From Owenia fusiformis (taxonomy: Eukaryota; Annelida; Polychaeta; Sabellida; Oweniidae), in contig CAIIXF020000003.1 of the NCBI GenBank assembly GCA_903813345.2, positions 20,910,931-20,974,930 on the forward strand: a stretch of DNA of 64,000 nt. The letters are read 5' to 3'. Below the pieces are notes generated by a model. That model saw only the letters and a list, made by a program, of their open reading frames with translations. It was not told where the DNA came from and did not search any database. This document shows, piece by piece, positions 33,768-46,890 of the stretch. The position numbers were made by a program, and so were the translations under genes. Numbering within the stretch: the first letter of the stretch is position 1; each line of letters begins with the position of its first letter.

Positions 33768-33995
33768 AACATACCTATGATATAGTGCAAAGTGTACACA
33801 AGACAGCGGGCCAATATACGTTTTGAAAAGCCCGCGCCCGCTAACTTTCTGATTGGTCAAGGCGTTGACGTCATAGCCAATCAATCGAAGATAAAACTGC
33901 GCGAGCAATTTTTCTAAACTCATTTCAATCATTTTCAAACCATTTGTTTGTCAATTCTATATTCTATAACCAGTCTACATCATCATAGGTATGTT
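33768..33995. mobile_element. Short element with AACATACCTATGAT ends and a CCAAT/CRE cluster
   Basis: 14-bp perfect terminal inverted repeats (33768-33781, 33982-33995). The GC-rich interior contains ATTGG (33852), TGACGTCA (33866-33873) and CCAAT (33877), an arrangement like a compact promoter. Confidence 0.5.
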
Positions 33996-34004
33996 ATAAA
34001 TCGT

Positions 34005-34117
34005 TTATGTCACTATCGTGGCACATATGCCCTCGTTTCTCAGAGATCAATGTCCCTCCAAAGGTTGGGCCATATATCACCGAGACCTCGGACATATATG
34101 CCACGATAGTGACATAA
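34005..34117. repeat. 113-bp fold-back
   Basis: 25-nt arms around TATGTCACTATCGTGGCA and its complement, with two mismatches and a ~60-nt loop. Could be a small MITE or a hairpin-forming transcript. Confidence 0.65.
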
Positions 34118-36174
34118 CCTCTAATTATGGAGACTGATATAGCCACATACTCCTATAGACTATTTTTACATTGTACCGATGTTTTCCTAATTAATACGGC
34201 ATAGACTGTCTTCAAGTCGATGTTGTGACCGTAAAATCCAGTAAATTATAATAAATAGACAAGTTAGCTACTAGGCTTATAATTAAGACTTTTACTTTAA
34301 CTAAAATAGAATAATGAAATTAGAGAGGACGATGCAATGAACTTGGCTCTCTTGTGGATTGATTAATGCAGAAAGAAAGATTTGATAAGAATAGAGATGA
34401 AAGAGATGTAAATGACAACGCCTTTATGTCGTCTATCCTTACTGTCATTTAGCGGATAACGTTACAGAATATTCATCCGCCGCATGTTTGATTGAGCACG
34501 TTCGGGTAAAAAGGTGATCTTTTAAGTGCCTATTTTCCAGCTTGGCCAAACATTACATGTATGCCCCTCAATTTGTTTCCATTATTACATTTCAACATGG
34601 ACAACAGGATAAAATATGAATTTATCTTATTATAAGTACGATATCCATTTCTCTGTTTTGTCCTTTGCCCTTTTAAAGGGATCCAACACCTTACAAAACT
34701 TCTTAACGGAGAGGAATAAGGGAAAATGCTTGCCGGATTCTGAATCTGTGTATTTTTTAATGATTTTTCACCGTCTTAGAATTTCAATTTTTTTCCTTTG
34801 AAAAAATGAGATTTGCATTGTTTTCCAATTAGACAAATGAGTAAACATGAATAGCTCGAAATCTAACGGTGAGATTTTGTTTTAAAAAATCATAGATATC
34901 AAGGCTAAATATAGCTATACAATAAACATAAAAAAGCAATGTTTGGACTCTTCATATTCACACAAAAAATTAATTAGTAAATGAGGTTTGATATTTGTGA
35001 GAATAAGTTGTACGAGTCGCAATGCTCTACAAACACCAGACTACAGGATGGATTAGGATCAATGACACACATAAAAATTAATTAAAAAATATTTCATGAT
35101 AATTATCTCAAACAAAAGCAGTTAGCGAATGATACATTTCATTACACTCAATAAATAGTTATCACTTTTGACTATATATACATATCTCATGGGAATGTAT
35201 TTCCATCTGCTCAAGATATCATATTTTAGCTTCGAAAATCACAATCGTTGGATAATACATTTGTCTCAGAATGATAGGCCACCCTGTAGCAATGTAGCTT
35301 TCACTTGAAGTGTACCCTTGAGAATAATGAACTTACTTTCAAATTGGTCTTGTTTTTGTGGTGTATGTGGCTTTTTAGCAAATCTGCCACGCTCATTTCT
35401 TTCCAGAACCATCTTGTTCACATGTAACACTAGGCTATACGCGCATGTATGACAGATGACATAGATATACATATAAATTATATATTGCACCTGTATTTAC
35501 TTACATGGGAATATTCCCTTTGGAAAAATGCAAATGCATGAACATATATTTTCATCTTATATATGACTTCAAGCTAACATATTATTTCATATTTATATTT
35601 TCATAGTTAGTCTAACATAAATAATAGATCCATGAGAACAATATTCTTTGTTTTCTTAAAAATTGATGGGTTTACTGTGAATTCAATAAATTACAATTTG
35701 CAAGGGGTAAGTATACTGTATGACCTTAGTTGCAAAGTACTGTTTATATATGCAGCTCAATAGCATAAAATATGTTGAATGAAGCATATGGTATGGATTA
35801 GTCGTGTGACACACAAACTGACCAATACATGAGGGTATTAGCTACTTTTCACAGAAACCAAAGGAGGACAGTGCTTTTATTTCAACTGGGAGCTTACCTC
35901 CACACGACTGATCATGTGACCATGGTGTTGGGTCCCTTTAAGTGCGACTTTCCTAGCTCGACTAAACATAACATGTATACCTCCTCAATTTGTTTGGATT
36001 ATTATGTTTCGCCATAGACAAATAATAAAATATGAATTTATCTTATCATAACTACGTGGCAATACACATTTTCTTATTTGCACTATGCAACAACGATTTC
36101 GGCATACTGATCATTTGACACGTAGACCATCGGAAAACAATAATTGTAAAGTATTTTCAAATCATTTCGCAACC
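34118..36174. other. No recognisable gene
   Basis: AT-rich. Short ORFs of about 60-75 codons have no recognisable motif. Parallel words around 34540-34630 and 35930-36060 (ATGTATACC/GCCCCTCAATTTG, AAAATATGAATTTATCTTAT) mark an old duplicated repeat. Confidence 0.45.
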
Positions 36175-36179
36175 TTATT

Positions 36180-36708
36180 CACTGTGGAGGAACTCTTCAA
36201 ACTAGTTACAGAAACGGATACGTTTACGTAACAAAATATCGCAGCCTCGGAGGTAAGATTTTCTTTTTTCAAGATTTCACGAGTTGTAGGCAAAATCTTC
36301 ACGACCTTTTTGGTACAAACATGCGTAATTAAGCATCATATCTTGATGAAAATCTAATAATTTGTGAACGAGGCGCCATAATCTGATAATGATCATAATT
36401 ATTCCTCACTATTATTACAAAAACGGAACGGTTAAAAGTGCAGATGTTTAACCATTTTCAACGTTCCGTTTTCATAACTTAAGTGGAGAAGTATATCATT
36501 TCGATAATTGTGTCGTCTCGTGAATTATTCGATCGAAAACGTTTAGATTTTCTGAAAAATATGTTGCTGCCATACATTTTTGCCCAAAATGTCTTGGACA
36601 TTCTACCTACATCTCGAGTAATCATGGAAAAGGTGAAATCGTACCTGCGACATTTTGTTACGTAAACGGATTCATTTACGTAGCATTTTGAAGAGTTCCT
36701 CCACAGTG
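36180..36708. mobile_element. 529-bp MITE with CACTGTGGAGGAACTCTTCA ends and TTATT duplication
   Basis: The ends are perfect inverted repeats of about 22 bp, flanked by TTATT at 36175-36179 and 36709-36713. Inner TACGTAA and TTGTAGGCA words relate it to the fold-back at 14118-14525. No transposase. Confidence 0.8.
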
Positions 36709-36713
36709 TTATT

Positions 36714-38107
36714 AAGTTTGATTTAAGATTACTTAATAAAAACCAAGGGAATGGTGATTGCTAACATCTCAAAACTGGCATTTATTTTTGAATTGTTGTT
36801 AGTGAGATTCTGCAAATTGTTAGACATTTTCGTTATGAAATCAAATAATATTCAATCTTAAAAAAGTCCAATATACCTGTACCATCCTGGGGTGGATTAA
36901 CCAAGTTTAACATGGTTAGGTAAAACAGGATTAATTCAAACCCAATGTCAACCTTGCAGTTCATTGTATTGTTGACAATCTCCAAAACGAAATTAAAATG
37001 AAATATTATGACTACGGAAAAATGTGAAATATTTTTACGTGTTTATACCTTTACGTACTTGCTATTCTAAATTGCAATAAATACAAACGATGTAAAAACA
37101 ATCGTAGAAAATGAGGTTCGCATGTAACAAGCAATCCAGTGGGATTTCGAAGTTTCTTGTTTGCCCATGCTGACTTAATTTGCGGTTCCAATCAAAGAGT
37201 TGGACGCTTAAACGTGTTACAGAAACCAAGATTAGATTAATACGATTGCGTTTGCAATTCATCCCTTGAAATGACTTGTGAAGTATGAATCCCAGATCTG
37301 TATGTATTTTATTAAATCAACCTGCGTCCAGCTTCTGTCTTAAGTGGTTTGCAATTGCATTGTGACTACTGTTCGATAGCTGAAATCTAATAGGGCAAGT
37401 AACAGATTGTATGGTTGACTTTGGATTTTGTTAATGTGGCATTTTGGCTTTTTTCTAATTACTATTTATTATACTTTGTAATGACTTCACTATATATGAA
37501 ATGAACGATATTTTTTTAGATTTTTGATGTTGCCTGATTTGGTGGGTGAACAGTCTTTTTATGTTAAATAATTGTTACGTGTGTTAGGGATTTTAGGGCT
37601 TTGTCTCAGTATAACTCGGTTTTTCTCTTAAATTTTTCTAACGTTTTTTTAAGTTTTTTATACAGTGCTATAATGTTAACTCTACTTCATTGTATAACGT
37701 AACAAAGATACTATATGAGAGAACAGTCAGGTCCTGGTTAACTTGTGGTTCAACTTAAATACGTTGCACTTTCTACTTTCGAAGTCGAATCATAAATAAA
37801 ATGAAACAACACCATCGATTATGTATGCCTCTCAAGAAATAATCTCAGACCAGTATCAGAGTGTACTAAATTTGAAGCAAAGTGTATTCTTGTAGATCAT
37901 CCGAAGAGATTCGTAACTCATGGTCTATAAAAATTGCAATTGATAGTTGTAGGACTATAATGCTACCTCTGTTGGTCGCAATAATAAGGTATGATAGAGT
38001 TAAGCCTATTGACCGATATCTGAAAAAGATAAGTTATAAGACAGTGTAAGGTTCAAGTAATTAAGTAGCATGATATTGGAAATAAACTGTATACTAACCA
38101 CCGTGTT
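36714..38107. other. No recognisable gene
   Basis: AT-rich, only short chance frames. Nothing structured seen. Confidence 0.4.
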
Positions 38108-38310
38108 CTTTATTTTTCAAAACACCGTGTGATCTTAATCTGAAACATAGGATCAAATTCTATGTTAAGCGCTGATGAGAAAAAGTCATTCCAACTCAGT
38201 TGGAATCGAACCCACAACCTCCCGATTTCATGCCGAATGCTTTTACCTATTGCGGAATAGCGACGAATATTGTCTAGGCGGTAGTCAGGTTGACCCATCT
38301 TCCTCATAAT
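38108..38310 (-). mobile_element. tRNA-derived SINE-like sequence
   Basis: On the minus strand a perfect B box GGTTCGATTCC (38202-38212 complement) follows an A-box-like TAGGTAAAAGC (38239-38249 complement), 26 nt apart. The GGCATGAAATCGGGAGG text between resembles an anticodon arm. No mature tRNA fold; a SINE head is the better reading. Confidence 0.55.
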
Positions 38311-39579
38311 CCATTACTTTCTTTAATTTTTCATGCTGTGTGGGAACAACAAGTTACTGTGGGAATTGCACCCTTGATCTAACTATGAGTACGTGTAGCA
38401 ATGAGGCAACTGGTTAAAAGTTAGGTAAGTGCAGTAGGCTTCGATGATATATGGATGCCATACCCCATCATGAGATGCGTAATTACAATCATTTGTAAAC
38501 TAGATACAGTACACACAAGAAAAGAGATCTTTCGATTGATCTTGCTTCATGTTATCTTAGATATGGATGACGACTTATTACATACAAATAAAACACAGCG
38601 AGGATACATACACAAAACGTATCGAAGAATGACCAAATGTATGCGTATGACGTCATTCCTTTATGTGTAGACAATGTGCATGTGTAGCAAAAGGAAGATG
38701 TAGCGAAGAGAGAGCAATCAGCCACAGTTCATTGTACATAATTACTTCTTCATAGTTCTCTCCCGATAAAACAGAAAGTTCCTCTCTATGATAAAAAGGA
38801 CTTGGTACGATGGGAGGTTAACCAATATGAGTACATTATAATGTTGTGCCAACCCTCTAAATAAAAAAAACTGAAGATTGTGTACATATGTTTCTGTTTT
38901 CTTTGATGGAATGGCAATTTCTGATAACAACTGGCAAATGCAATGATGGCTAAGATCCGGGTTTAGTTATAAAATGTAAAAATCTTGTTCTTCAATTTTA
39001 CACTATTATAACACCAAAGTGGTTTTCTTTTTCCTTCCTCGGGCTGAATTATAGTTGAATACCTCATTAATACAAATTCCAAGGCACTTCAAACCCTTTT
39101 TTGTTATATCAAATTCCTTGGCCGAGTTGTGTTGTATGCTTTTGACACACCAATGGCATTTCAACCGTCTCAAGTGGTGGAATCACAATTCGTTCCAAGT
39201 GTCACCATACTTACTGTGCAGTCGAAAGAAGAACTGCCGCTTTATCTGGGGCTACAATAGCCGTACAAGAGAATTGATCACGGATAGACCTTCGATGCTG
39301 TAAATTAATGAGGTTATCATATTGAACAAGACTCGAGGGCTTAAGACATTTCCAGTTTATATCTGTGTCTTCAAAACTGTGTGTCGATAAATTTCTGGAT
39401 CAGAAATGATGATGTACTATCACAGAATCCTATCTTGTCACAACTAATAGCTTCACTTATCTCGGAATATATCTCAAATCAGACCTAATGAAACCCTTTA
39501 TTCAAATTATTAGCTCAATTTGATTTCTATATTAAGAAGCTATAACGTCAAACCAATACTTGGGTATTTCTCGTTTCAG

Positions 39580-39795
39580 GTACTAGATTTGAAAGGGCTT
39601 ATATACATAGCGTTACCAATTCCTTCAATCAATCATCTCTCGGAGATAAAATTGAAGAACAGTTACAAGCTTGACGATTTTCCTTTGGGATCAACATCCG
39701 GGAATAAATTCCTTTTATTTATCTATTTTATCTCTATCTTCGTGTTTCTTGTCATTATTGTCGTCTCATATCTGAATCTTCAATCTCGGTTGTAA
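39580..39795 (+). CDS. Unidentified exon-like ORF with a C-terminal membrane segment
   Basis: A TTTCAG acceptor-like site (ends 39579) precedes about 71 codons to a stop at 39793-39795. The peptide ends in a hydrophobic stretch (FLLFIYFISIFVFLVIIVV) and a short basic tail, as a tail-anchored or terminal membrane exon would. No upstream partner exon was found and the family is not recognised; it may be chance. Confidence 0.25.
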   Translation, partial: VLDLKGLIYIALPIPSINHLSEIKLKNSYKLDDFPLGSTSGNKFLLFIYFISIFVFLVIIVVSYLNLQSRL

Positions 39796-40196
39796 ATGAA
39801 GCAAATCTGGTTAAATTTGTATTTTGACTGCCAGTTGTTCGAAACCAAGTTTCTGTAAAAAAAGTAGAATTGTTATTTTTTTCAGTTTTCCTATTGTTGT
39901 GAATGTTATATCTTGCACCATCAACACACGTGCTGCCATCTCCTTGTCAATTCATAAAGCAAATGGTCAATTGATTAAAACAAATATACGGTTTTGGAGT
40001 TTCATACATTGTACAATCTGTTAATTGAAGTATAGAAAAAATGAAAATACACGATTCTACCTTGTTGTAACACTGACTCTTTTTTCTCAGCATATATTTG
40101 TCACATTAACTTATTCAGTAAATGTCACTATCACGGGTATGAGTTAATTAACTGTTGAGCAACTTCAATAAACAACTCTCTTCAAAACCCATTTTC

Positions 40197-40553
40197 ACGC
40201 CCGGTGATTGTACAAAATGGATGGAGGGGGGATTAGGCGATTTCTGCAAGAAAACTCAACAAATTTGGAAGATTTATTTTTTCAAGAGAAAATTCACAAC
40301 TGAATTGCCAAATGAATAGGCGCAGTGCATGACAAAATATGTTGGGCCATCTAGTATTGTTTGAACTGATACGCTTCTAAGATATGAGATCTATTAAAAA
40401 GGCGCATCATCACCAACGTGCAAAAGTCAATGTTTTTGCTATAAATCGGGCAACAATGGTCTACACGACCTGTAATAAATAGGTATAAGGGACGTTATTA
40501 TCACAATACTAATGACATTGCTCACTTTTTAAATTTAGTTTCAATACGTTATA
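40197..40553. repeat. Dispersed repeat (copy 2), carrying the empty MITE site
   Basis: Close match to 28516-28836 plus 29631-29686 without the MITE; the site reads GTTATTATCAC near 40495. Non-coding. Confidence 0.8.
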
Positions 40554-40561
40554 CAAAAAAG

Positions 40562-40838
40562 AATTGAAATAAATTAATATTGGATGGAGGGGGATAGGAT
40601 GGAGGGAGGGGGAGTTATATGTCTTTACGATGGAACAAATTCACAAGAACTCGTGTATTTGAAAAAACTAAACTCAGTACCCCAGTAAGAAACTGGATAT
40701 TATATCTCTGGAGAATGAAAAATGGGAAAATTTGGAGTCATAAGAATAAATTTAAGTAGCATGTCTTATCAAGTCTTATATACACGTTATCCCCCTCCAT
40801 CCTATCCCCCCTCCATCCTATATTAATTTGTTTCGATT
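40562..40838. repeat. 277-bp inverted repeat with GGATGGAGGGGGATAGGATGG arms
   Basis: The purine-rich left arm (TTAATATTGGATGGAGGGGG) and pyrimidine-rich right arm (CCCCCTCCATCCTATATTAA) pair around a ~140-bp centre. Either a MITE or a fold-back. Confidence 0.6.
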
Positions 40839-40842
40839 GCGA

Positions 40843-41900
40843 GTAGGCCAAAGAAATAAATTATGAGTTTAATAGTTCAACTGACCCTATGGGAAAATTT
40901 GGTATCATAGCAAAGCTCAGAGAATTGTCTATGTCGTGTGATAAATAATTTGTGTTGGAATAGGTGACGTTGTCATGGAAACGGGCGTTGAACAAAAGAT
41001 GTCCTTAATAAGAATAAAAAGTACAGCACCATTGCAAGGGATATCTGGTTAAGTCAATGTGCAACTTTGAAAGAATGAAAATTAAGGAATTGAAAGAATT
41101 TTAGTTTATCTTCAACATTTAACTCAAAATTATACATATTCTACTCTTTTTTGATTATTGTGATGTCATAATGGTCTATTTTGAATGAAAAACAGTTGGC
41201 CTCATATGAAATTTATAACACCATTAGATTGTGTAGTCACAATTGCTTACAAATGTTACCTTTATGTATATCAAATGAAAGCTACTGCTCTCAGGATCAT
41301 TTTGGTATATAAATTGTAAACATTGATCATTTACTCTCTGAGATATTATGATATAAGGTGATTTAAATTGTGGCCTGAGTTACAGAAATTATCAGCAGTT
41401 CGGCATTATCGCAAATGACAAAATATTGGCGAATTTCTACCATTGTATACATTCTTATTGATATCATAACTTTACTAGTATTTTGATCCTATGAGAAAAG
41501 TTGGTACCAATGCAAAGCTTTGACAACTGTCTATGATGTGTGATATATGATTAGTGTTTAAACAGGTGCCGTTGCCATGGAAACGGGCGTTGAGCAATAG
41601 GTATCCTTAATAAGATTGAAATACGTATAGGAATGGGCATTTCCAGCCAGTGATCTAAATATGTATATTTTATTAATAGCAATTGTGTGGAAATGATCAG
41701 TTTTTATCAATCTTGAACTATAATGACTAAATGATTCTATATATTAAATTTTAAAGTGTTATTGTGACATCACAATAGCGGATTTCAAATGAGAAACAGT
41801 TTGCTTTACATGGTCTCCGTGAAACTGATATCTTCCATGATTACAATTGCAAAAGAATATGCACTTTATGGATATCAAATTAGAGCCAGTGCAATAACGA
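40843..41900 (+). repeat. ~640-bp diverged tandem repeat, about 1.7 units
   Basis: Repeated phrases at about 40885/41495 (ACCCTATGGGAAAA / TCCTATGAGAAAAG), 40975/41577 (CATGGAAACGGGCGTTGA) and 41160/41765 (GTGATGTCATAATGG / GTGACATCACAATAG). Inverted relatives occupy 52640-54130. Confidence 0.6.
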
Positions 41901-42129
41901 GTATGATGATAAGTAAATCAACATTATTAGATCAAGCTATGCCGTGGTTTCATGCTTTTGAATCTAGGGTATCAGTGGTTATAGACACAAAATACTGTTT
42001 GAGAGGTCTGAGACTAACATATTTTATGCTAGTCTCGGGAGAGGTGGAACAACTTTTTATCCTGATCGATGAGTCTGAAAGTCGCAAGAAAAGTGTTTTC
42101 CTCAGTACATACGGTATGTTGTCATGTAT

Positions 42130-45100
42130 AGAGAGGTTTCGCAAAACGTTTTTTAGCTCCACGGATCCGTATCCGTAACGTATTTACCAGATTTATGCGT
42201 AGTCAGTTCAATTTATACGTGAAATGATACGGAAAACACGAAAAATGAGGCTTATGTACGTTGATAATTTACGTATCCGATTTTACCCTTCGATTATATT
42301 GTTTTTAGCTCTAAAGGTATCACTCTATGAACAAGCACAGTGTGCTGTGTATAATTTGACTAAAGTTTGGTGAATGAATTTGTTTATTGTTTGACATAAA
42401 TCGAGTTTTTCAAATGGTATGTTCAATTTATTTTACACTGTATGGAATGGTATTGCAATAATTACAGTGTACATGTTTCGCACAACGTTTTAGCTACCCG
42501 TATCAAAATCCGTAACGCATCGATGGAGTAAAAGTGTACTCAATACGTTAGTGATATCGACAGCAATACCGAAAGTACGTAAACTAACACTTTCTGTGCG
42601 TAGTTGTCTCCGTATCTATTTTGTCCTTCAAATATTGATAAATTTTTCCCTAAATGTATAATTTTAGTAACCCACATATGTTATCATGTGTATCGAGCCA
42701 ATTTTGATGAAGTAATAGCCTTATCTGTTGATAAATTTGATTATAAGCGAGGGGCCTGCAATTTTTACGAATAAAGCTTTAGTCACATTTGCTAATAGGC
42801 AGGTGTAAGGTCTATCGTTTCTGGGGTCAATAGTAATACCGTAGTCAATATCTTAGGGACATCAAACCAATGGATAGCAGCTAGGCCACTTGAATATATA
42901 TTTTGTGCCTTAAGTCACGCTCTGAATTCATATAGAGCAGGGTATTGGGCTTATTTTGAGTATATCAGCTTGGTCCTGACCTCGACAATGAATGTGATAT
43001 TGGGTCTAAAGATGGCGCCCCGCATCACTCTTGCCCGTATCCAGCTTTTGCCAAGGGGGGCTTTTTTTGGCTAAAAACTCTCGAAAAGTGCTCAGTAAGA
43101 TGAAAAACTGGATGATTTTGAAAAAATTCTAGCCCGGTAGCTTCTTCCCGTGGTATGACTTGAACACGCATCAAGTCATGCGATCTATGTCAAACAGTAA
43201 GCGGCCTCGTTTGGGGGTCCAGTGAGACTAGTGCCCTAAAGCTTAGTGCCCAAGCTTCCCCGAACCACCGTCAGTGATTATGTGACAGGTAGAGTATATT
43301 TATTTGATCCTAGGATGATGATATTGGCGTGTCATTTCCTATTTTCATTTTTGTAAAGACAGACCTAACATCCTGATCCTGTAACGGACCTTCTCTCTTA
43401 CATATGAGTCACGGTAGGGGCCCCAGATGTTTCTAACTCTTGGGTAGTGGTCCATGATGTGTTCTTCATTAGCAGCCTTGTGATGATAGGGAAGGGGGGG
43501 TGGTTGTAATTCAAATACATATTCAGTAGATATCGGGTCGTCCACCATTGTGTTGTGCGATTGTCTTCAGTTGGAATAACTTAGTTGAGTAAATCGGTAT
43601 CAACGTTTCGTTGTGGTTTATTGGTTGTGCCTGATTGTGTTTTGATGGGTTGAGTAAATCGATTGAGTATTTGACTATGCCTGGTTGTGTAATGGTGGGT
43701 TAGTGTCAAGTTGGTATAGGTTTTACCGAAATGTGTTGTGTACGTTTGAGACTAGGTTCTCTTTTGATGGTTGTTAGTCTGGTGATTTAGTATCGGGTTG
43801 TGTCCCATTGTGTTATGTTAATCTTATAATGGGTTGTTTTCTCTTGTGAATATGTTCTGTTGGTTGGCTAGCTGGTTGTGGCTAGTCGGGTGAGGCATCT
43901 TGTTGTGTCTGATTGTGTTGTGTGATTGGCGTTGTCTCCAATTAGGTTAAGTTAGTTGTGTATCTCGGTATTACAATTTCAATGTTTTTTTGCCTGTGCC
44001 TGATTTTGTTTTGATTGTTTGGTTTGGGGTTTTGAAAAATTGTGTTGTGTTACTTGAACAATGGGCTGTGTTTGCTTTTGTTGGTTTACCATTGGGTTGT
44101 TCCAAATTGTTTGGTGATAATTTCACAGTTTTCATGGTTGTAAGTTAAGTTGTGTTTTATTGGTTGTGCCTGATTGTGTTTTTATTGTTTAATGTTGGAT
44201 TGCACAATTGTGTTGAGTTAATTCAACAATTGGTTGTGTTTGTCTTTGTTGTTTTATTATTGGGTTGTGACATATTGTGTTAATTTACAGTTGGTTGTGT
44301 TTTGGTGGTTGTAAGTCAGGTTGCGCCATGCTGGCTTTGGTGCTGGGTTATGCTCTATTGCGTTCTGTGTATTTTGACACTGGGTTATGTTCTATTGTAC
44401 TGTTCCATGATTGGTGATCTAGGTTGTGTTTGGTTGTAATGGGTTATATATGTCGAGTTGTGGGCTGTGTCCGATCAGGTTGTGGTGTTTATTGGGTTAA
44501 GCAACAAATGGCCGGTTTAGGGTATAATGTTGTTGGTTTATCAGTTGATTCTATGTAGACCCCAAAGGGGATATAGGGTATTATGATGGTGAGATATTCA
44601 ACTGGTATGGTAGGTGTTAGCTTCGCGTCGTTCTCTGATGAGCTGGTCCCCTGTTGTTCAATGAATTCAAGAAAAACAATGCTAATTTATCTTTTTACAT
44701 AATATATTTTTTGTTGATTTCTCATACAAAACATACTTTTATTGCATAACTGATATATTTGTGTCGCTTTCTATGATCATGTATGTTACTTTGCTCCCCT
44801 CCTTGCTTAGTTTATATGAGGCATGGGTTTTCAACTAAAGCCCATGTATGAGGAAGGGGGGGGGGTGGCTTATGAGAAAACGTATGGTTTCCGAATGCCT
44901 TGGCCTTGCCCAAGTCGCTATTTTTTATTTATTTGATCTTGAATTATTACCAAAATATACAGCTGCAAAAACATGAAATTAAAGGTCCATGTCCATAATG
45001 CAGTCACTGCACGTCACTTAATGACCACTATTCAGCCTATCTGTTTTCAAACCCTTAAATATTCCGAAAGGTATAATTTGATACTGAATTGGTTATTGTA

Positions 45101-45464
45101 AACCTAGAAATAATCTTTTCTGGCCTAAAGGATATTCTTCATATTGAAATTGATGTCATGAAATTAATAAATGACACCTTAGGGATGAAAGGGTTAATAT
45201 GTATTTTTGCACTCACCAAAAATACTTTTGGAGTTGTGATTCTGAAAGCTGACACTCCCAATGGTGTTTTGAAATCTTAGTGCAGATGAAGCCTTTTATT
45301 TGACCCTAGTTTTCACTACTATTAAACACGGATTGAGATGCGTTTATAATTACGTACTTCAAAAAACGAACTGCGAAACGAAAATTATCGAAATACGCAT
45401 CCGTAAACCCAACGAGATACGGATGCAGATACGTTTTAGCTAATTCGTTTTGCGAAACCTCTCT
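42130..45464. mobile_element. Possible 3.3-kb element bounded by AGAGAGGTTTCGCAAAACG ends
   Basis: 19-bp perfect inverted repeats at 42130-42148 and 45446-45464. A third, direct copy of the end word is at 42476. Inside are CCGTAACG-rich ends and the GT-skewed block. No transposase seen; the ends could also be separate MITE relics. Confidence 0.4.
43550..44540. repeat. GT-skewed degenerate repeat block
   Basis: About 1 kb in which the + strand is dominated by G and T, built from variants of GGTTGTG(T/C)CTGATTGTGTT at irregular 40-120 bp steps, with few C or A runs. Non-coding. Confidence 0.7.
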
Positions 45465-46304
45465 TATGTCTCATATCAGACAAAGCTTTATAAACATTTA
45501 AAGTCACTAATTTAAGTAAATACTCCTATTGTGATGTCATTATAATAAATGATTTACAACTTTTGGTGTTTTTAAAGTTGCACTGAACTGTTTTACCGTA
45601 GACATGGGCGTGATTTAGAAATAATTATATTCATTAATTCCGATTGGCTTGGTCTCCTTATTAAAAACTATTTAGAAAAGTACCCAAAATAAATTATTTT
45701 TCGGTGAAACTTATAAATTGTTCTCAATGATTTGAAAGTTTCATGTTCATTAAAGAAATAGCAGGGCGTTCAAAACTTTTGGACCCCCTCGTATATCAAT
45801 TTTAAGAAGACTAATTATACCACTTTCGGAATCCACCGAGCTGTATTTGTAAATGATAATTTTTCACAAGAATTATTTTTTTGTGAAGTCGATTATAAAT
45901 ATTTTTGTTATTGAAATGCGTACAAATGAGAAAATAATGCATATTTCTACTTTGGTTCAGCCTTCAAATTTTGAAATCACGACATGTCCATACAGGTATA
46001 TGGCAAAAATATCAATGTTGCACTCCATGAGCCAATAATCCATGATAACTTCACATACTGTACGGCATGGTCACATGACCTCAAAAAGTCTGCAAAAATA
46101 TTCCTTCAATAAATTCATGATTATTTGAGGATTCTTTTCATGTAGTCGACTATTGGATAAGTGCGAACAAAAATGCGAACTACTATGGATTGACGGGATA
46201 CCACTGTGGCCTTCTATGGAACAACCATGACCATGTAGTAATCTACAAGAGTCTTCCTTGAAATCACTGTTGTGCTGGTACTGGGCCTTCTATGAAGCCA
46301 CTGT
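45465..46304. other. No recognisable gene
   Basis: AT-rich flank ahead of the LINE fragment. Two variants of a ~70-bp phrase (CTTCTATGGAACAACC; CTTCTATGAAGCCACT) occur near 46210-46300. Confidence 0.4.
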
Positions 46305-46890
46305 CCCTTATTCTGAAGATTCTAAATGCCAATCAAATCATTCTTAACAGAATGAGAGTGGACTTATTTTTAAAATCACAAATGTACGCTCATAACTTCA
46401 CAAATGTAGACTCACCAAACTGTCAATGTGGCGAAGTCGAAACTGTCAAGCACATATTTTTCAATTGTGGTCTCAACCTGAACTCTCATAATCTAAATGT
46501 CAACATCCTCCACTTATTAGGTAACCTTCAAATGGACAAAAATGGTCTTATCAAAACATTTTTATTTGGTCATCCTGATCTTTCAACTGAACAGAACATT
46601 ATGATTTTCAAACTAGTTACAAATTTTTTATCAGACAATTCCACTTAATGCTCAAGATGGCCTCCTTATGCTCCAACAGATCATCTAATCACCTTGCCCC
46701 AGCACCATTGCCCAGCAAAGACCAGCAAACCCCTTTGTCAGAAAAATACATCTTTTTCACATACTCAATGTTCTTTTTATATTTAAAGTGAACCTATAAT
46801 GCTATCCTTCCATAGCGATTGGTCACTTATATCAGAAACTATTTGTACTTGTATATAATGAAATAAAACAGATTATAAAAAAATTGCCAA
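46305..46890 (+). pseudogene. 5'-truncated LINE, C-terminal fragment with 3' UTR
   Basis: The frame to 46648 reads IILNRMRVDLFLKSQMYAHNF and CQCGEVETVKHIFFNC, homologous to the tails of LINEs A and B ([31 protein letters not shown]). It continues in a 3' UTR ending ATGAAATAAAACAGATTATA and A-run. Its own RT and EN are missing. Confidence 0.85.

Noticed and set aside
41789-42178. 129-codon + ORF
   Set aside because: It begins inside the ~640-bp non-coding repeat and runs into the AGGTTTCG MITE end; no motif.
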